A stretch of 23,772 nucleotides of DNA from assembly GCA_014534415.1 (NCBI GenBank), contig JACVRM010000013.1, positions 1-23,772 of the forward strand. Reading direction: 5' to 3'. The translations under genes were made by a program, and so were the position numbers. Numbering within the stretch: position 1 is the first letter of the stretch; each line of letters begins with the position of its first letter. Positions 13,785 through 21,027 of this stretch are shown one piece after another. The notes under the pieces are model-generated. The model ran no database searches. It saw only the letters and a program-made list of their open reading frames with translations, and had not been told where the DNA came from. The DNA comes from Thermoleophilia bacterium. Lineage in GTDB: Bacteria; Actinomycetota; Thermoleophilia; Gaiellales; Gaiellaceae.

Positions 13785-14850
13785 GACGGATCAGCTCCTC
13801 GGCGACCACGGGGCCGGCGTCCGGCCGCGCGGCGGCGCGCATGGCGGCCCCCATCGCCGTCAGCCGTGCGCGGTCGGCGAGCAGCTCCTCGGCAAGGGGC
13901 GGCACGACGTCGTGCGCCTGCTCGTCGGGAACGATCAGCGCGCCGCCCGCACGGCGGAACGAGTCGGCGTTCGCGAGCTGATGGCCGGCGGTCGCATGCG
14001 GGTAGGGGACGAGGATCGCCGCCTTGCCTGCCGCGGCGACTTCCCAGACGGAGCCACCCGCGCGCGCGATCACGAGGTCGGCCGCCGCCAGCGCGGCGCC
14101 GAAGTCGTCGGTCCACGCGAAGAGCCGGTAGTCGGCGCGCGCCACTCGCGCTCGCAGCGCCTCGAAGTCTCGCTCGCCGCAGAGATGGAGAACGGGCGGG
14201 CCGGATTCGGCCCACGCATCGGCGCTCAGCTCGTTGAGCGTGCGCGCTCCCTGGCTGCCCCCGAAGATGAGCAGCGCGCTGCCGTCCGCAGGCAGCCCGA
14301 AGCTGGCACGGGCCTCGTCCTGCGACGGAGGTCGCGACCGCTCCGGGATCGGCCGGCCCGTCACGCGGTACTTCGGTCCACCGCGGCCGGCGAGCGGAAA
14401 AGCGAGGAAGACCCGGCGCGCGAGCGGCGCGGCCAGCCGGTTCGCCAGTCCGAGGTGCGCGTCGGCCTCCATCAGCGCGGCCGGGATGCGCCGCCGCGCC
14501 GCCGCGGCGATCATTGGCCCCGCCACGTACCCGCCCGCTCCTAGCACGACATCCGGGCGCCGGCGCGTCAGGATCCTTCCACACGCGCGCAGCGCGGCGA
14601 CGCCCGTCACGAGGGCGCGAGCGAGCGCGACTCCGGGCCGGCGCGGCAGCCCGCTGACGTCGAAGGCGTCGAACTCGAAACCCGCCTCACCGACGAGCCG
14701 TGCCCCGAATCGCTCAGCCGGCCCTGCGAACGTCACGCGCACGCCCCGCCGAACCAGCTCTTCGGCGACGGCGAGCGACGGGAGCACGTGTCCCGCCGTT
14801 CCTCCGGCCGCGATCAGGCACGCGAGCTCTCGCCTGTGCGCCATCGTCAC
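13771..14850 (-). CDS. murG: Lipid II synthase (UDP-GlcNAc transferase)
   Basis: Peripheral membrane GT28 glycosyltransferase that adds GlcNAc to lipid I, giving lipid II. 359 residues with the N-terminal loop GGTAGHVLPSLAVAEEL (about 16-32), GAGGYVAGP, the UDP-GlcNAc loop FGGSQGARTLNEL and the C-terminal RAGGSVWEVAAAGKAAILVPYPHATAGHQ region (the acidic, serine and glutamine contact residues are present). The start is GTG at 14850 or ATG at 14844; neither has a Shine-Dalgarno. The gene begins 137 bp inside ftsW in a different frame, and since GGTAGH lies so near the N-terminus no later start is possible. Confidence 0.95.
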   Translation of the reverse strand: MTMAHRRELACLIAAGGTAGHVLPSLAVAEELVRRGVRVTFAGPAERFGARLVGEAGFEFDAFDVSGLPRRPGVALARALVTGVAALRACGRILTRRRPDVVLGAGGYVAGPMIAAAARRRIPAALMEADAHLGLANRLAAPLARRVFLAFPLAGRGGPKYRVTGRPIPERSRPPSQDEARASFGLPADGSALLIFGGSQGARTLNELSADAWAESGPPVLHLCGERDFEALRARVARADYRLFAWTDDFGAALAAADLVIARAGGSVWEVAAAGKAAILVPYPHATAGHQLANADSFRRAGGALIVPDEQAHDVVPPLAEELLADRARLTAMGAAMRAAARPDAGPVVAEELIRLAAA

Positions 14851-15922
14851 CGGCGATGTTAAGGAGGATGCCCACGGCCGCGAGGGAGATGAGGAGGCTC
14901 GAGCCGCCGGCGGAGACGAACGGCAGGGGGATCCCGGTCAGCGGCGCGACGCCGAGCACGGCCGCGAGGTTGACGACCGCCTGGCCGCAGACGAGCGTCG
15001 TCAGTCCCGCCGCCAGTGCCTTGCCGAACGGGTCACGCGTCGCGAGCGCGATGCTGTAGCCCGCCCACGCGAACACGCCGTACGCCGCGAGCACCGCGGT
15101 CGCGCCGACGAGTCCCAGTTCCTCGCCGATGATCGCGAAGATCATGTCCGTGTGCGCTTCAGGCAGGTAGAAGAGCTTCAACACGCTCTCGCCGAGCCCG
15201 CGGCCGAACCAGCCGCCCGAGCCGAGCCCGATCGTTGCCTGCACGGCCTGATAGCCGTCACCCTGCGCGTCCTGCCATGGGTGAAGGAACGCGAAGAAGC
15301 GCTCGCGCCGGTAGGGCTCGATCCAGATTGCGGCGACGCCGAGCGCGACCGCAAGCGCACCGGCGGCGCCGAGCAGCCGCAGGGGCGAGCCGGCCACGAC
15401 GAGCAGCCCGCCGACCATGATGAGCAGCGTGATCGTCGTCCCGAGGTCCGGCTCGAGGATGACGAGCAGGCAGAACGCCCCGACGACGAAGCCGATCGGC
15501 CGCATGAGCTCGCCGAGCGTGCGCGGCGCGCGGCGCCCGCTCAGGTAGGCGGCGACCCAGAGGGCGACGGCCAGCTTCGCGAGCTCCGACGGCTGGAAGA
15601 CGGCCGACCCGAGCGTCAGCCACCGCCTGGCGCCGTTCACGGGCTCACCGGCGACGAGCACGAACACGCAGAGCGCCGCGGCCGTGCCGAGCAACAGCGG
15701 CGACACGTAGCGCAGCACGCGGAACGGGACCCGCGTGAGCACCATCATCAGGCCAAGGCCGACCAGCGCGTACACCGACTGCCGCTTGAGGTAGTAGCCG
15801 GGGTCGCTCTCGCCGAGCGCCGCGGGCGCGGACGTGGCGCTGTAGACCATCACGAGGCCGAACGCGACGAGCCCGAGCGTCACGAGCACGAGGAGCGTCG
15901 ACTCGAGCTGCCCTCGCCTCAC
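14714..15922 (-). CDS. ftsW: FtsW, septal peptidoglycan glycosyltransferase (SEDS family)
   Basis: 402-residue polytopic membrane protein with 9-10 helices. It polymerises lipid II at the septum together with FtsI. SEDS hallmarks: VMVYSATSAP in helix 1, YYLKRQ, VFQPSELAKL, ILEPDLGTT, GGWFGRGLGES followed by YLPEAHTDMIFAIIGEELG, and TGIPLPFVSAGGSSL near the end. The start is GTG at 15922, overlapping the murD stop (GTGA); the much longer open frame upstream is antisense-like composition inside murD. After the last helix (NIA) the frame stays open for about 44 more Arg/Gly/Ala-rich residues, all encoded within the beginning of murG. Confidence 0.95.
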   Translation of the reverse strand: MRRGQLESTLLVLVTLGLVAFGLVMVYSATSAPAALGESDPGYYLKRQSVYALVGLGLMMVLTRVPFRVLRYVSPLLLGTAAALCVFVLVAGEPVNGARRWLTLGSAVFQPSELAKLAVALWVAAYLSGRRAPRTLGELMRPIGFVVGAFCLLVILEPDLGTTITLLIMVGGLLVVAGSPLRLLGAAGALAVALGVAAIWIEPYRRERFFAFLHPWQDAQGDGYQAVQATIGLGSGGWFGRGLGESVLKLFYLPEAHTDMIFAIIGEELGLVGATAVLAAYGVFAWAGYSIALATRDPFGKALAAGLTTLVCGQAVVNLAAVLGVAPLTGIPLPFVSAGGSSLLISLAAVGILLNIAGDDGAQARARVPDRGRRNGGTRAPVARRRRRAGSAGRARDVRRAG

Positions 15923-17127
15923 GGCAGCGCCTCCACGAGGCGGCGGAACTCCTCGCCCCGCTGCTCGTAGCTCGCATACTGGTCGTAGCTCGCGCAGGCC
16001 GGCGACAACAGCACGACGTCGCCCGGCCGCGCCTCGCGGGCGGCGGCCGCCACGGCGGCTGCGATCGTGCCCGCCAGCGCGTGAGGGCGCCCGGCGGCCT
16101 CGAGCGCGCGTGCGAGCTCGTCCGCCGCCTCGCCGACGAGGTAGACGGCGCGCACGTGCCCGCCGAGCGAGCGCGCGAATGGTCCGAAGTCCTCGCCCTT
16201 GGCACGGCCGCCGAGGATGAGCCGCACGGGCGCGTCGAAGGCCGCCACGCCGTGGCGTACGGCGAACGTGTTCGTCGCGATCGAGTCGTTGATCCAGCGG
16301 ACGCCTCGCCACTCGCGCACCAGCTCCAGCCGGTGCGGGAGTCCCGCGAACGTGGACAGCGCCTCCGCGATCGCCGCGTCGGGGATCCCTGCCACGCGCG
16401 CGGCGGCCGTGGCCGCGGCCGCGTTCGCGCGGTTGTGCGCACCCGGGATGGGCGGCTCGGCGGGTAGGTCGTCGTCGGCTGCGAACGCGATCCCTGGGAG
16501 GCCCGTCCCGCGCGGCACGATCCGCTGGGTCGCGCGCTCGAAGATGCGCAGCTTTGCGGCGCGGTAGCGCTCGAAGCTCCCGTGGCGGTCGAGGTGGTCG
16601 GGCTCGAGATTGAGCAGCACGGCCACCTCGAGCTCGAACTCGTGCACGTCCTCGAGCTGGAACGACGACAGCTCGCAGACGACCCACGCGTCCGGCGGCG
16701 GCCGGAGCGACGTCAGCGGCGTGCCGACGTTGCCGCCGACCGCGACAGGGCGCCCCGCTGCGCGGAAGATGGCGCCGAGCAGCTCGGTGGTCGTCGTCTT
16801 GCCCTTCGTGCCGGTCACGCCGAGGAACGGGCGCGGGCGCAGCAGCCGCCACCCGAGCTCGACCTCGCTCCACACGGGGACGCCGCGCTCGCGCGCGGCG
16901 CGAACCGGCGGCGCCTCGGTGGGCACCCCGGGGCTCTTGATCACGACGTCGGTCACCGCTCCCTCCTCGGTCCCGAGTCGCACTTCGACGCCGGCCTCGA
17001 CAAGCCTCCCGACGTCGAGCCCCTGCGCGCGATCGACGGCGACCACGTGGACGCCGCGCCGCGCGAGCGCGAGCGCCGCAGCCTGCCCCGACCGAGCCAG
17101 CCCCACGATGAGCGCGCTGGCCGGCAG
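15919..17127 (-). CDS. murD: UDP-MurNAc-L-Ala-D-glutamate ligase (compact, probable CTG start)
   Basis: ATP-dependent ligase that adds D-glutamate. Motifs: the P-loop GVTGTKGKTTTTE, ELSSFQLED, NLEPDHLDRHG, the carbamylated-lysine position in YRAAKLRIF, PGAHNRANA, WINDSIATN and SPACASYDQY. At about 402 residues it is shorter than the usual 435-450; the loss is mostly between the lysine and PGAHN (about 40 residues against 75-80 in E. coli). Start: the first ATG/GTG/TTG in frame is GTG 17106, which would remove the first beta strand (ALIVGLARSG). CTG at 17127 restores it and has GGGAGG (17140-17135) at a 7-nt spacing, so I list CTG; GTG 17106 (395 residues) is the conservative alternative. It lies 56 nt after mraY. 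Confidence 0.9.
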   Translation of the reverse strand: MPASALIVGLARSGQAAALALARRGVHVVAVDRAQGLDVGRLVEAGVEVRLGTEEGAVTDVVIKSPGVPTEAPPVRAARERGVPVWSEVELGWRLLRPRPFLGVTGTKGKTTTTELLGAIFRAAGRPVAVGGNVGTPLTSLRPPPDAWVVCELSSFQLEDVHEFELEVAVLLNLEPDHLDRHGSFERYRAAKLRIFERATQRIVPRGTGLPGIAFAADDDLPAEPPIPGAHNRANAAAATAAARVAGIPDAAIAEALSTFAGLPHRLELVREWRGVRWINDSIATNTFAVRHGVAAFDAPVRLILGGRAKGEDFGPFARSLGGHVRAVYLVGEAADELARALEAAGRPHALAGTIAAAVAAAAREARPGDVVLLSPACASYDQYASYEQRGEEFRRLVEALP

Positions 17128-17183
17128 CTCCGCGCCTCCCTCGCCCGCGTCGCTCGAGGATCGCGCGGAAAGCGGATTCCGGC

Positions 17184-18191
17184 TCAGCGCGGAAACTCCG
17201 GGAAGTACTGCCGGTAGATCGCGAACGCGATCCCGCCGAGGATCGCGGCGGTGATCCAGAAGCGCACCATGATCTTCGTCTCCGACCAGGCCTTCATCTC
17301 GAAATGGTGGTGGATCGGCGCCATGAGGAAGAGCCGGCGGCCCCAGTACTTGAACGAGACGACCTGGAGCATCACGGAAAGCGCCTCGATGACGAAGATC
17401 CCACCGATCAGGAGCAGCAGTAGCTCCGTCTTCGTCATCACCGCGAACGCCCCGAGCGCGCCCCCGATCGCCATCGAGCCGGTGTCGCCCATGAACACGT
17501 CAGCCGGGAACGCGTTGAACCACAGGAAGCCGATCGCCGAGCCGGCGAGCGCGCCGCCGAAGATCGCCATGTCGAGGTAGACGTCCGTCGGCGCGCCGAG
17601 CTGCCCGAGGCGGATGTCCGTGAAGACGGCGATGGCCGTGAACGTGATGAGCGCAATGATCCCTGTGCCCGCGGCGAGCCCGTCGATGCCGTCCGTCAGG
17701 TTCACGCCGTTCGCGGCGCCGGCGATCACGAAGAAGAGCAGGCCGTACCACACCCACCAGAGGTCGAGCTCGCCGATCGCCGGCACGTAGACGCTCGTCG
17801 CGAGGTCCTCGTGGACGACCGCCCAGCCGAGGAAGAACGTGATGCCAGCGAGCATGAGCAGCTTCCACCGCCCGGAGAGGCCGAGCGAGCGCCGGTGCGT
17901 CAACTTGATGAAGTCGTCGATGAAGCCGACGGCCGCGCAACCGACCGTGACTGCGAAGACGGTCAGCGCCGGAAGCGTGAACTGGCTCAACGCGAGGAAG
18001 GGGATGGCCGCGCCGATCACGATCAGCAGACCGCCCATCACCGGCGTCCCCTGCTTGACGACGTGGCCGGCCGGTCCTTCCTCGCGAACCTGCTGGCCGA
18101 GCTCGTTGCGGCGCAGGAACTCGATGAACTTCGGCCCGGCGACGATTGCGATCAGCATCCCGAAAATACCGGCGAGGATCACGCGTTCCAT
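17184..18191 (-). CDS. mraY: Phospho-MurNAc-pentapeptide transferase (lipid I synthase)
   Basis: 335-residue polytopic membrane enzyme that transfers phospho-MurNAc-pentapeptide onto undecaprenyl phosphate. Characteristic sequences: GTPVMGGLLI (about 48-57), the Mg2+-binding VGFIDDFIKL, ANGVNLTDGIDGLAAG, FNAFPADVFMGDTGSMAIGG and the HHH motif APIHHHFE before the last helix. About ten membrane segments. ATG at 18191 shares one base with the murF stop (TGATG). Standard length, nothing odd. Confidence 0.97.
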   Translation of the reverse strand: MERVILAGIFGMLIAIVAGPKFIEFLRRNELGQQVREEGPAGHVVKQGTPVMGGLLIVIGAAIPFLALSQFTLPALTVFAVTVGCAAVGFIDDFIKLTHRRSLGLSGRWKLLMLAGITFFLGWAVVHEDLATSVYVPAIGELDLWWVWYGLLFFVIAGAANGVNLTDGIDGLAAGTGIIALITFTAIAVFTDIRLGQLGAPTDVYLDMAIFGGALAGSAIGFLWFNAFPADVFMGDTGSMAIGGALGAFAVMTKTELLLLLIGGIFVIEALSVMLQVVSFKYWGRRLFLMAPIHHHFEMKAWSETKIMVRFWITAAILGGIAFAIYRQYFPEFPR

Positions 18192-19498
18192 CAGGTCTTC
18201 ACGGGCTCCAAGTACGCGAGCGCCTCGGCGACCTCCTCCAACCCGACCGCCCGCGACGCCTTGACGAGTACGCAGTCGTTCGGCCGAATGAACCGGTCCA
18301 GGCGCTCGATCGCTCCGGCGGCGTCGCGGACCACTTCGCCGAAGCCCGCGCCCTCGACGTAGCGCGCCGCCAGCGGGCCGACGGCGAGGAGTGCGTCGAT
18401 GCCGAGCTCGCGGGCGACCTCTCCGACGGCGAGGTGGTAGGCGGGTGCGTCGGCACCGAGCTCCGCCATGTCTCCAAGGATGGCGACGGTGCGGCGCCCC
18501 TCGGCGCGGGCGACGAGGTGTGCGAGGGCCGCGCGCATCGACGCCGGATTCGCGTTGTACGCGTCGTTCACGAGCAGCCCGCCGCCGGGCAGTGCCGTCT
18601 CCTCGCCACGCCAGCGCGACAGCTCGACGGCGTCCACGCCCGTCTGGACATCGCCCAGCGGCAAGCCGAGCGCCTGGTACGCGAGCAGCGCCGCCAGCGT
18701 GTTGTCCGCCTGGTGCCGAGCGGTCAATCTCAGCTCGAGCGTCAGCGCCTGGCCTCCGATCTGGAACGTCGCCCGCACGCGGTCACCGAGCCGCTCGAAG
18801 CGCGACACGACGGCCTCGCCGCCCTCCCCGAAGCGCCGGATCGTGAGATCCTCGCGGAGGTGCTCCGCCAGCTCCGCCGAGCCCGCGGGCACGACGGCCG
18901 TCGCGCCCGGCGGGAGCGCAGCGAGCAGCTCCGCCTTCGCACGCGCCACGCCGGCGAGCGAGCCGACGAACTCCGTGTGAGCCGGCGCGATCGCCGTGAT
19001 CACGCCGACGTCTGGACGCGCGATCTCGCACAGCGAGGCGATCTGGCCGAAACCGCGCATCGCGAGCTCGAGGATCGCGACTTCGGTGTCCGCCTCGAGC
19101 CGGCACAGCGTGAGCGGCACGCCGAGCTCCGCGTTGTAGCTCGCCTCGGCCGCGACCGTGCGCGCGTGCGGGCGGCAGAGCGCCGCGAGAATGTCCTTCG
19201 TCGACGTCTTTCCCATCGAGCCCGTGATGCCGACGACGCGCGCGGAGCTGCGGTCGCGGACGGACCGACCGAGCGCGGCGAGCGCGGCGTGCGCGTCGTC
19301 GGGGACGAGCACGGCGGCCGCGCCCCGCGCGAACGCATGGTCGCGGAAATCCCCGCCCCGCCCGACGGCCACGAACAGGTCGCCCTCCTCGACGCGCCGC
19401 GAGTCGATCTGCACTCCGGTGACGCTCTCGGCCCAACCGGCCGGAATCAGCCGTCCCGGCGCCAGTGCGGCGATCTCTTCGAGGCCGAGCGCGATCAC
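18191..19498 (-). CDS. murF: UDP-MurNAc-tripeptide-D-alanyl-D-alanine ligase
   Basis: 435 residues. It adds the D-Ala-D-Ala dipeptide to the UDP-MurNAc-tripeptide. The N-terminal substrate domain contains GVQIDSRRVEEGDLFVAV, then the P-loop GITGSMGKTST (about 90-100), the ASYNAELGVPLTL region, APAHTEFVGS and NDAYNANPASMRAAL with GDMAELG in the C-terminal domain. GTG at 19498 overlaps the murE stop by 4 bp (GTGA). Normal length, unlike the shortened MurC and MurD. No ddl gene for making D-Ala-D-Ala occurs in the window. Confidence 0.96.
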   Translation of the reverse strand: MIALGLEEIAALAPGRLIPAGWAESVTGVQIDSRRVEEGDLFVAVGRGGDFRDHAFARGAAAVLVPDDAHAALAALGRSVRDRSSARVVGITGSMGKTSTKDILAALCRPHARTVAAEASYNAELGVPLTLCRLEADTEVAILELAMRGFGQIASLCEIARPDVGVITAIAPAHTEFVGSLAGVARAKAELLAALPPGATAVVPAGSAELAEHLREDLTIRRFGEGGEAVVSRFERLGDRVRATFQIGGQALTLELRLTARHQADNTLAALLAYQALGLPLGDVQTGVDAVELSRWRGEETALPGGGLLVNDAYNANPASMRAALAHLVARAEGRRTVAILGDMAELGADAPAYHLAVGEVARELGIDALLAVGPLAARYVEGAGFGEVVRDAAGAIERLDRFIRPNDCVLVKASRAVGLEEVAEALAYLEPVKT

Positions 19499-20955
19499 GC
19501 GCGCGACCTCAGCTCTCGAAGCGCCTCGCGCGCGACTCGACGATCGTCGAACGGCCGCGTCTCGCCCGCGACTTCCTGACCCTGCTCGTGGCCCTTGCCG
19601 GCGATGAGCACCACGTCGCCGGAGCGCGCCTCCTCGACCGCTCGCTCGATCGCCGCGCGTCGATCGAGCTCGACTTCCAGCCGCCCCTGGGCACCGGCAA
19701 GCACCTCCTCGACGATCGCGCGCGGATCTTCACTGCGCGGGTTGTCGGACGTGACGATCGCAAGATCGCTCCCCTCGGCGGCGACGCGGCCCATCAGCGG
19801 ACGCTTCGCGCGGTCGCGGTCGCCACCGCAACCGAAGACGCAGACGACACGCCCCTCGGCGAGCTCACGCGCGTTCGCGAGTGCATTCGCCAGCGAATCG
19901 GGTGTGTGCGCGTAGTCGACGACCACCGTGAACGCCTGGCCCTCGTCGACCGGCTCGAAGCGTCCCGGCACCCCACGCGCCGCCGCCAGACCTGCTGCGA
20001 TCGCCTCGCCTTCGACGCCGGCGAGGCGCGCGAGGCACAGCGCCGCCAGCGCGTTCTCGACGTTGAACCGACCCCGAAGATGTGTGGCCACGTCGATCCC
20101 GGCCGCGCGGAACCGCGCGCCGCCCGAGTCGAGCTCGAGCCCAACGGGACGGACGTCGGCGTGCTCGGCAAAGCCGTAGGTCACGAGCGCGGCGCGCGCC
20201 TCCCGCCGCAACTCGTCGGCCAGCCGCCGCCCCCACGGGTCGCCGACGTTGACGGCTGCCGCGGGCGCGTCGCCGAACAGCCGCCGCTTGGCGGCGAAGT
20301 AGCGCTCCATGTCCCCGTGGAAGTCGAGGTGGTCCTGCGTGAGGTTCGTGAACGCCAGGGCGCGAAAACGGACGCGGTCGAGACGCCCGAGCTCCGAGCC
20401 GTGGGACGTCGCCTCGAGGGCGCAGCTGCGATTTCCCGAGTCGATCATCTCCCGCAGCGTTCGCTGCAGGTCGACGGATTCCGGCGTCGTCCGGACGGCG
20501 GGCCGCCGCTCGCCGCCGACCCGGCTCTCGATCGTCCCGAGCAGACCCGGGTTGCGTCCCGCCACCAACAGGATCTCGTAGAGCAGGAACGCGGTCGTCG
20601 TCTTGCCGTTCGTCCCGGTCACTCCGAGCACGTCCAGCTCCGCGCTCGGCCGGCCGAAGAACTCGTCCGCGAGGCGCGGCATGGCGGTGCGCGCGTTCGG
20701 GACGACCACCTGGGGCACGGGGAGATCGAGCGGCCGCTCGACCAGCAGCGCGACGGCACCGCGCTCCAGCGCGTCTGGAGCGAAGTCGTGACCGTCGGCC
20801 CGCGCGCCGCGGACGCAGAGAAACAGCGCGCCGGGTACGACATCCTGCGCACGGTAGGCCAGCTCGCGGATCTCCACGGACGAGTCGCCGAGCACCTGGG
20901 CCGGCGCGACCGCCTCCACGAGCTGCGACAGCGGTTGCCGGCGCTCCCCGGCCAC
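19495..20955 (-). CDS. murE: UDP-MurNAc-L-Ala-D-Glu-meso-diaminopimelate ligase
   Basis: 486 residues. It adds the third stem-peptide residue. Motifs: the P-loop GVTGTNGKTTT (111-121), RTTPES, EATSHGSELGR, FTNLTQDHLDFHG, the carbamylated lysine K223 in YFAAKRRLF, DYAHTPDSL and DNPRSEDP. DNPR (404-407) is the known signature of diaminopimelate-adding enzymes, so the peptidoglycan is predicted to be meso-DAP type. The GTG start (20955) has no ribosome-binding site; TACTCT ends exactly 6 nt upstream, suggesting leaderless transcription from an internal promoter. The 71-bp gap to ftsI is one of the largest in the dcw cluster. Confidence 0.96.
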   Translation of the reverse strand: MAGERRQPLSQLVEAVAPAQVLGDSSVEIRELAYRAQDVVPGALFLCVRGARADGHDFAPDALERGAVALLVERPLDLPVPQVVVPNARTAMPRLADEFFGRPSAELDVLGVTGTNGKTTTAFLLYEILLVAGRNPGLLGTIESRVGGERRPAVRTTPESVDLQRTLREMIDSGNRSCALEATSHGSELGRLDRVRFRALAFTNLTQDHLDFHGDMERYFAAKRRLFGDAPAAAVNVGDPWGRRLADELRREARAALVTYGFAEHADVRPVGLELDSGGARFRAAGIDVATHLRGRFNVENALAALCLARLAGVEGEAIAAGLAAARGVPGRFEPVDEGQAFTVVVDYAHTPDSLANALANARELAEGRVVCVFGCGGDRDRAKRPLMGRVAAEGSDLAIVTSDNPRSEDPRAIVEEVLAGAQGRLEVELDRRAAIERAVEEARSGDVVLIAGKGHEQGQEVAGETRPFDDRRVAREALRELRSRA

Positions 20956-20961
20956 GGCCCG

Positions 20962-20992
20962 AGAGTAGCTCAGGGCCAGGAACTCGTTTCAA
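20962..20992 (-). promoter_or_regulatory. Internal promoter of murE (TTGAAA / TACTCT)
   Basis: The minus strand has TTGAAA (20992-20987), a long 19-nt spacer, and TACTCT (20967-20962), with the murE GTG starting 6 nt later at the predicted first transcribed base. The -35 lies inside the right arm of a perfect inverted repeat, so a protein bound there could control murE and the genes behind it. Confidence 0.45.
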
Positions 20993-21027
20993 AAGGAAGC
21001 GCTGAGTCGTGATCCTGAAACGAGTTC
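20980..21027. repeat. 12-bp perfect inverted repeat between ftsI and murE
   Basis: GAACTCGTTTCA (20980-20991) and TGAAACGAGTTC (21016-21027) are exact inverted copies around a 24-nt spacer. One arm contains the last base of the ftsI stop codon; the other overlaps the murE -35. Each arm has an AACnnGTT core. It could be a paired operator or an RNA hairpin; no T-run follows on either side. Confidence 0.7.

Noticed and set aside
14862..14868. CCTCCTT (resembling the 16S rRNA 3' end) on the minus strand just upstream of murG
   Set aside because: It is explained by FtsW codons for Leu-Leu in a conserved helix; it cannot act as a ribosome-binding site, as it has the same sense as the rRNA.
15955..15995. 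Tandem TCGTAGCTCGC repeats at the murD 3' end
   Set aside because: They encode the conserved MurD stretch ASYDQYASYEQRG, so the repetition is protein-driven.
14714..16873. A 719-codon open frame joining upstream sequence to FtsW
   Set aside because: The first 300 or so codons are an alternate frame of murD with Arg/Ala/Gly-rich composition; real FtsW begins at GTG 15922 overlapping the murD stop.
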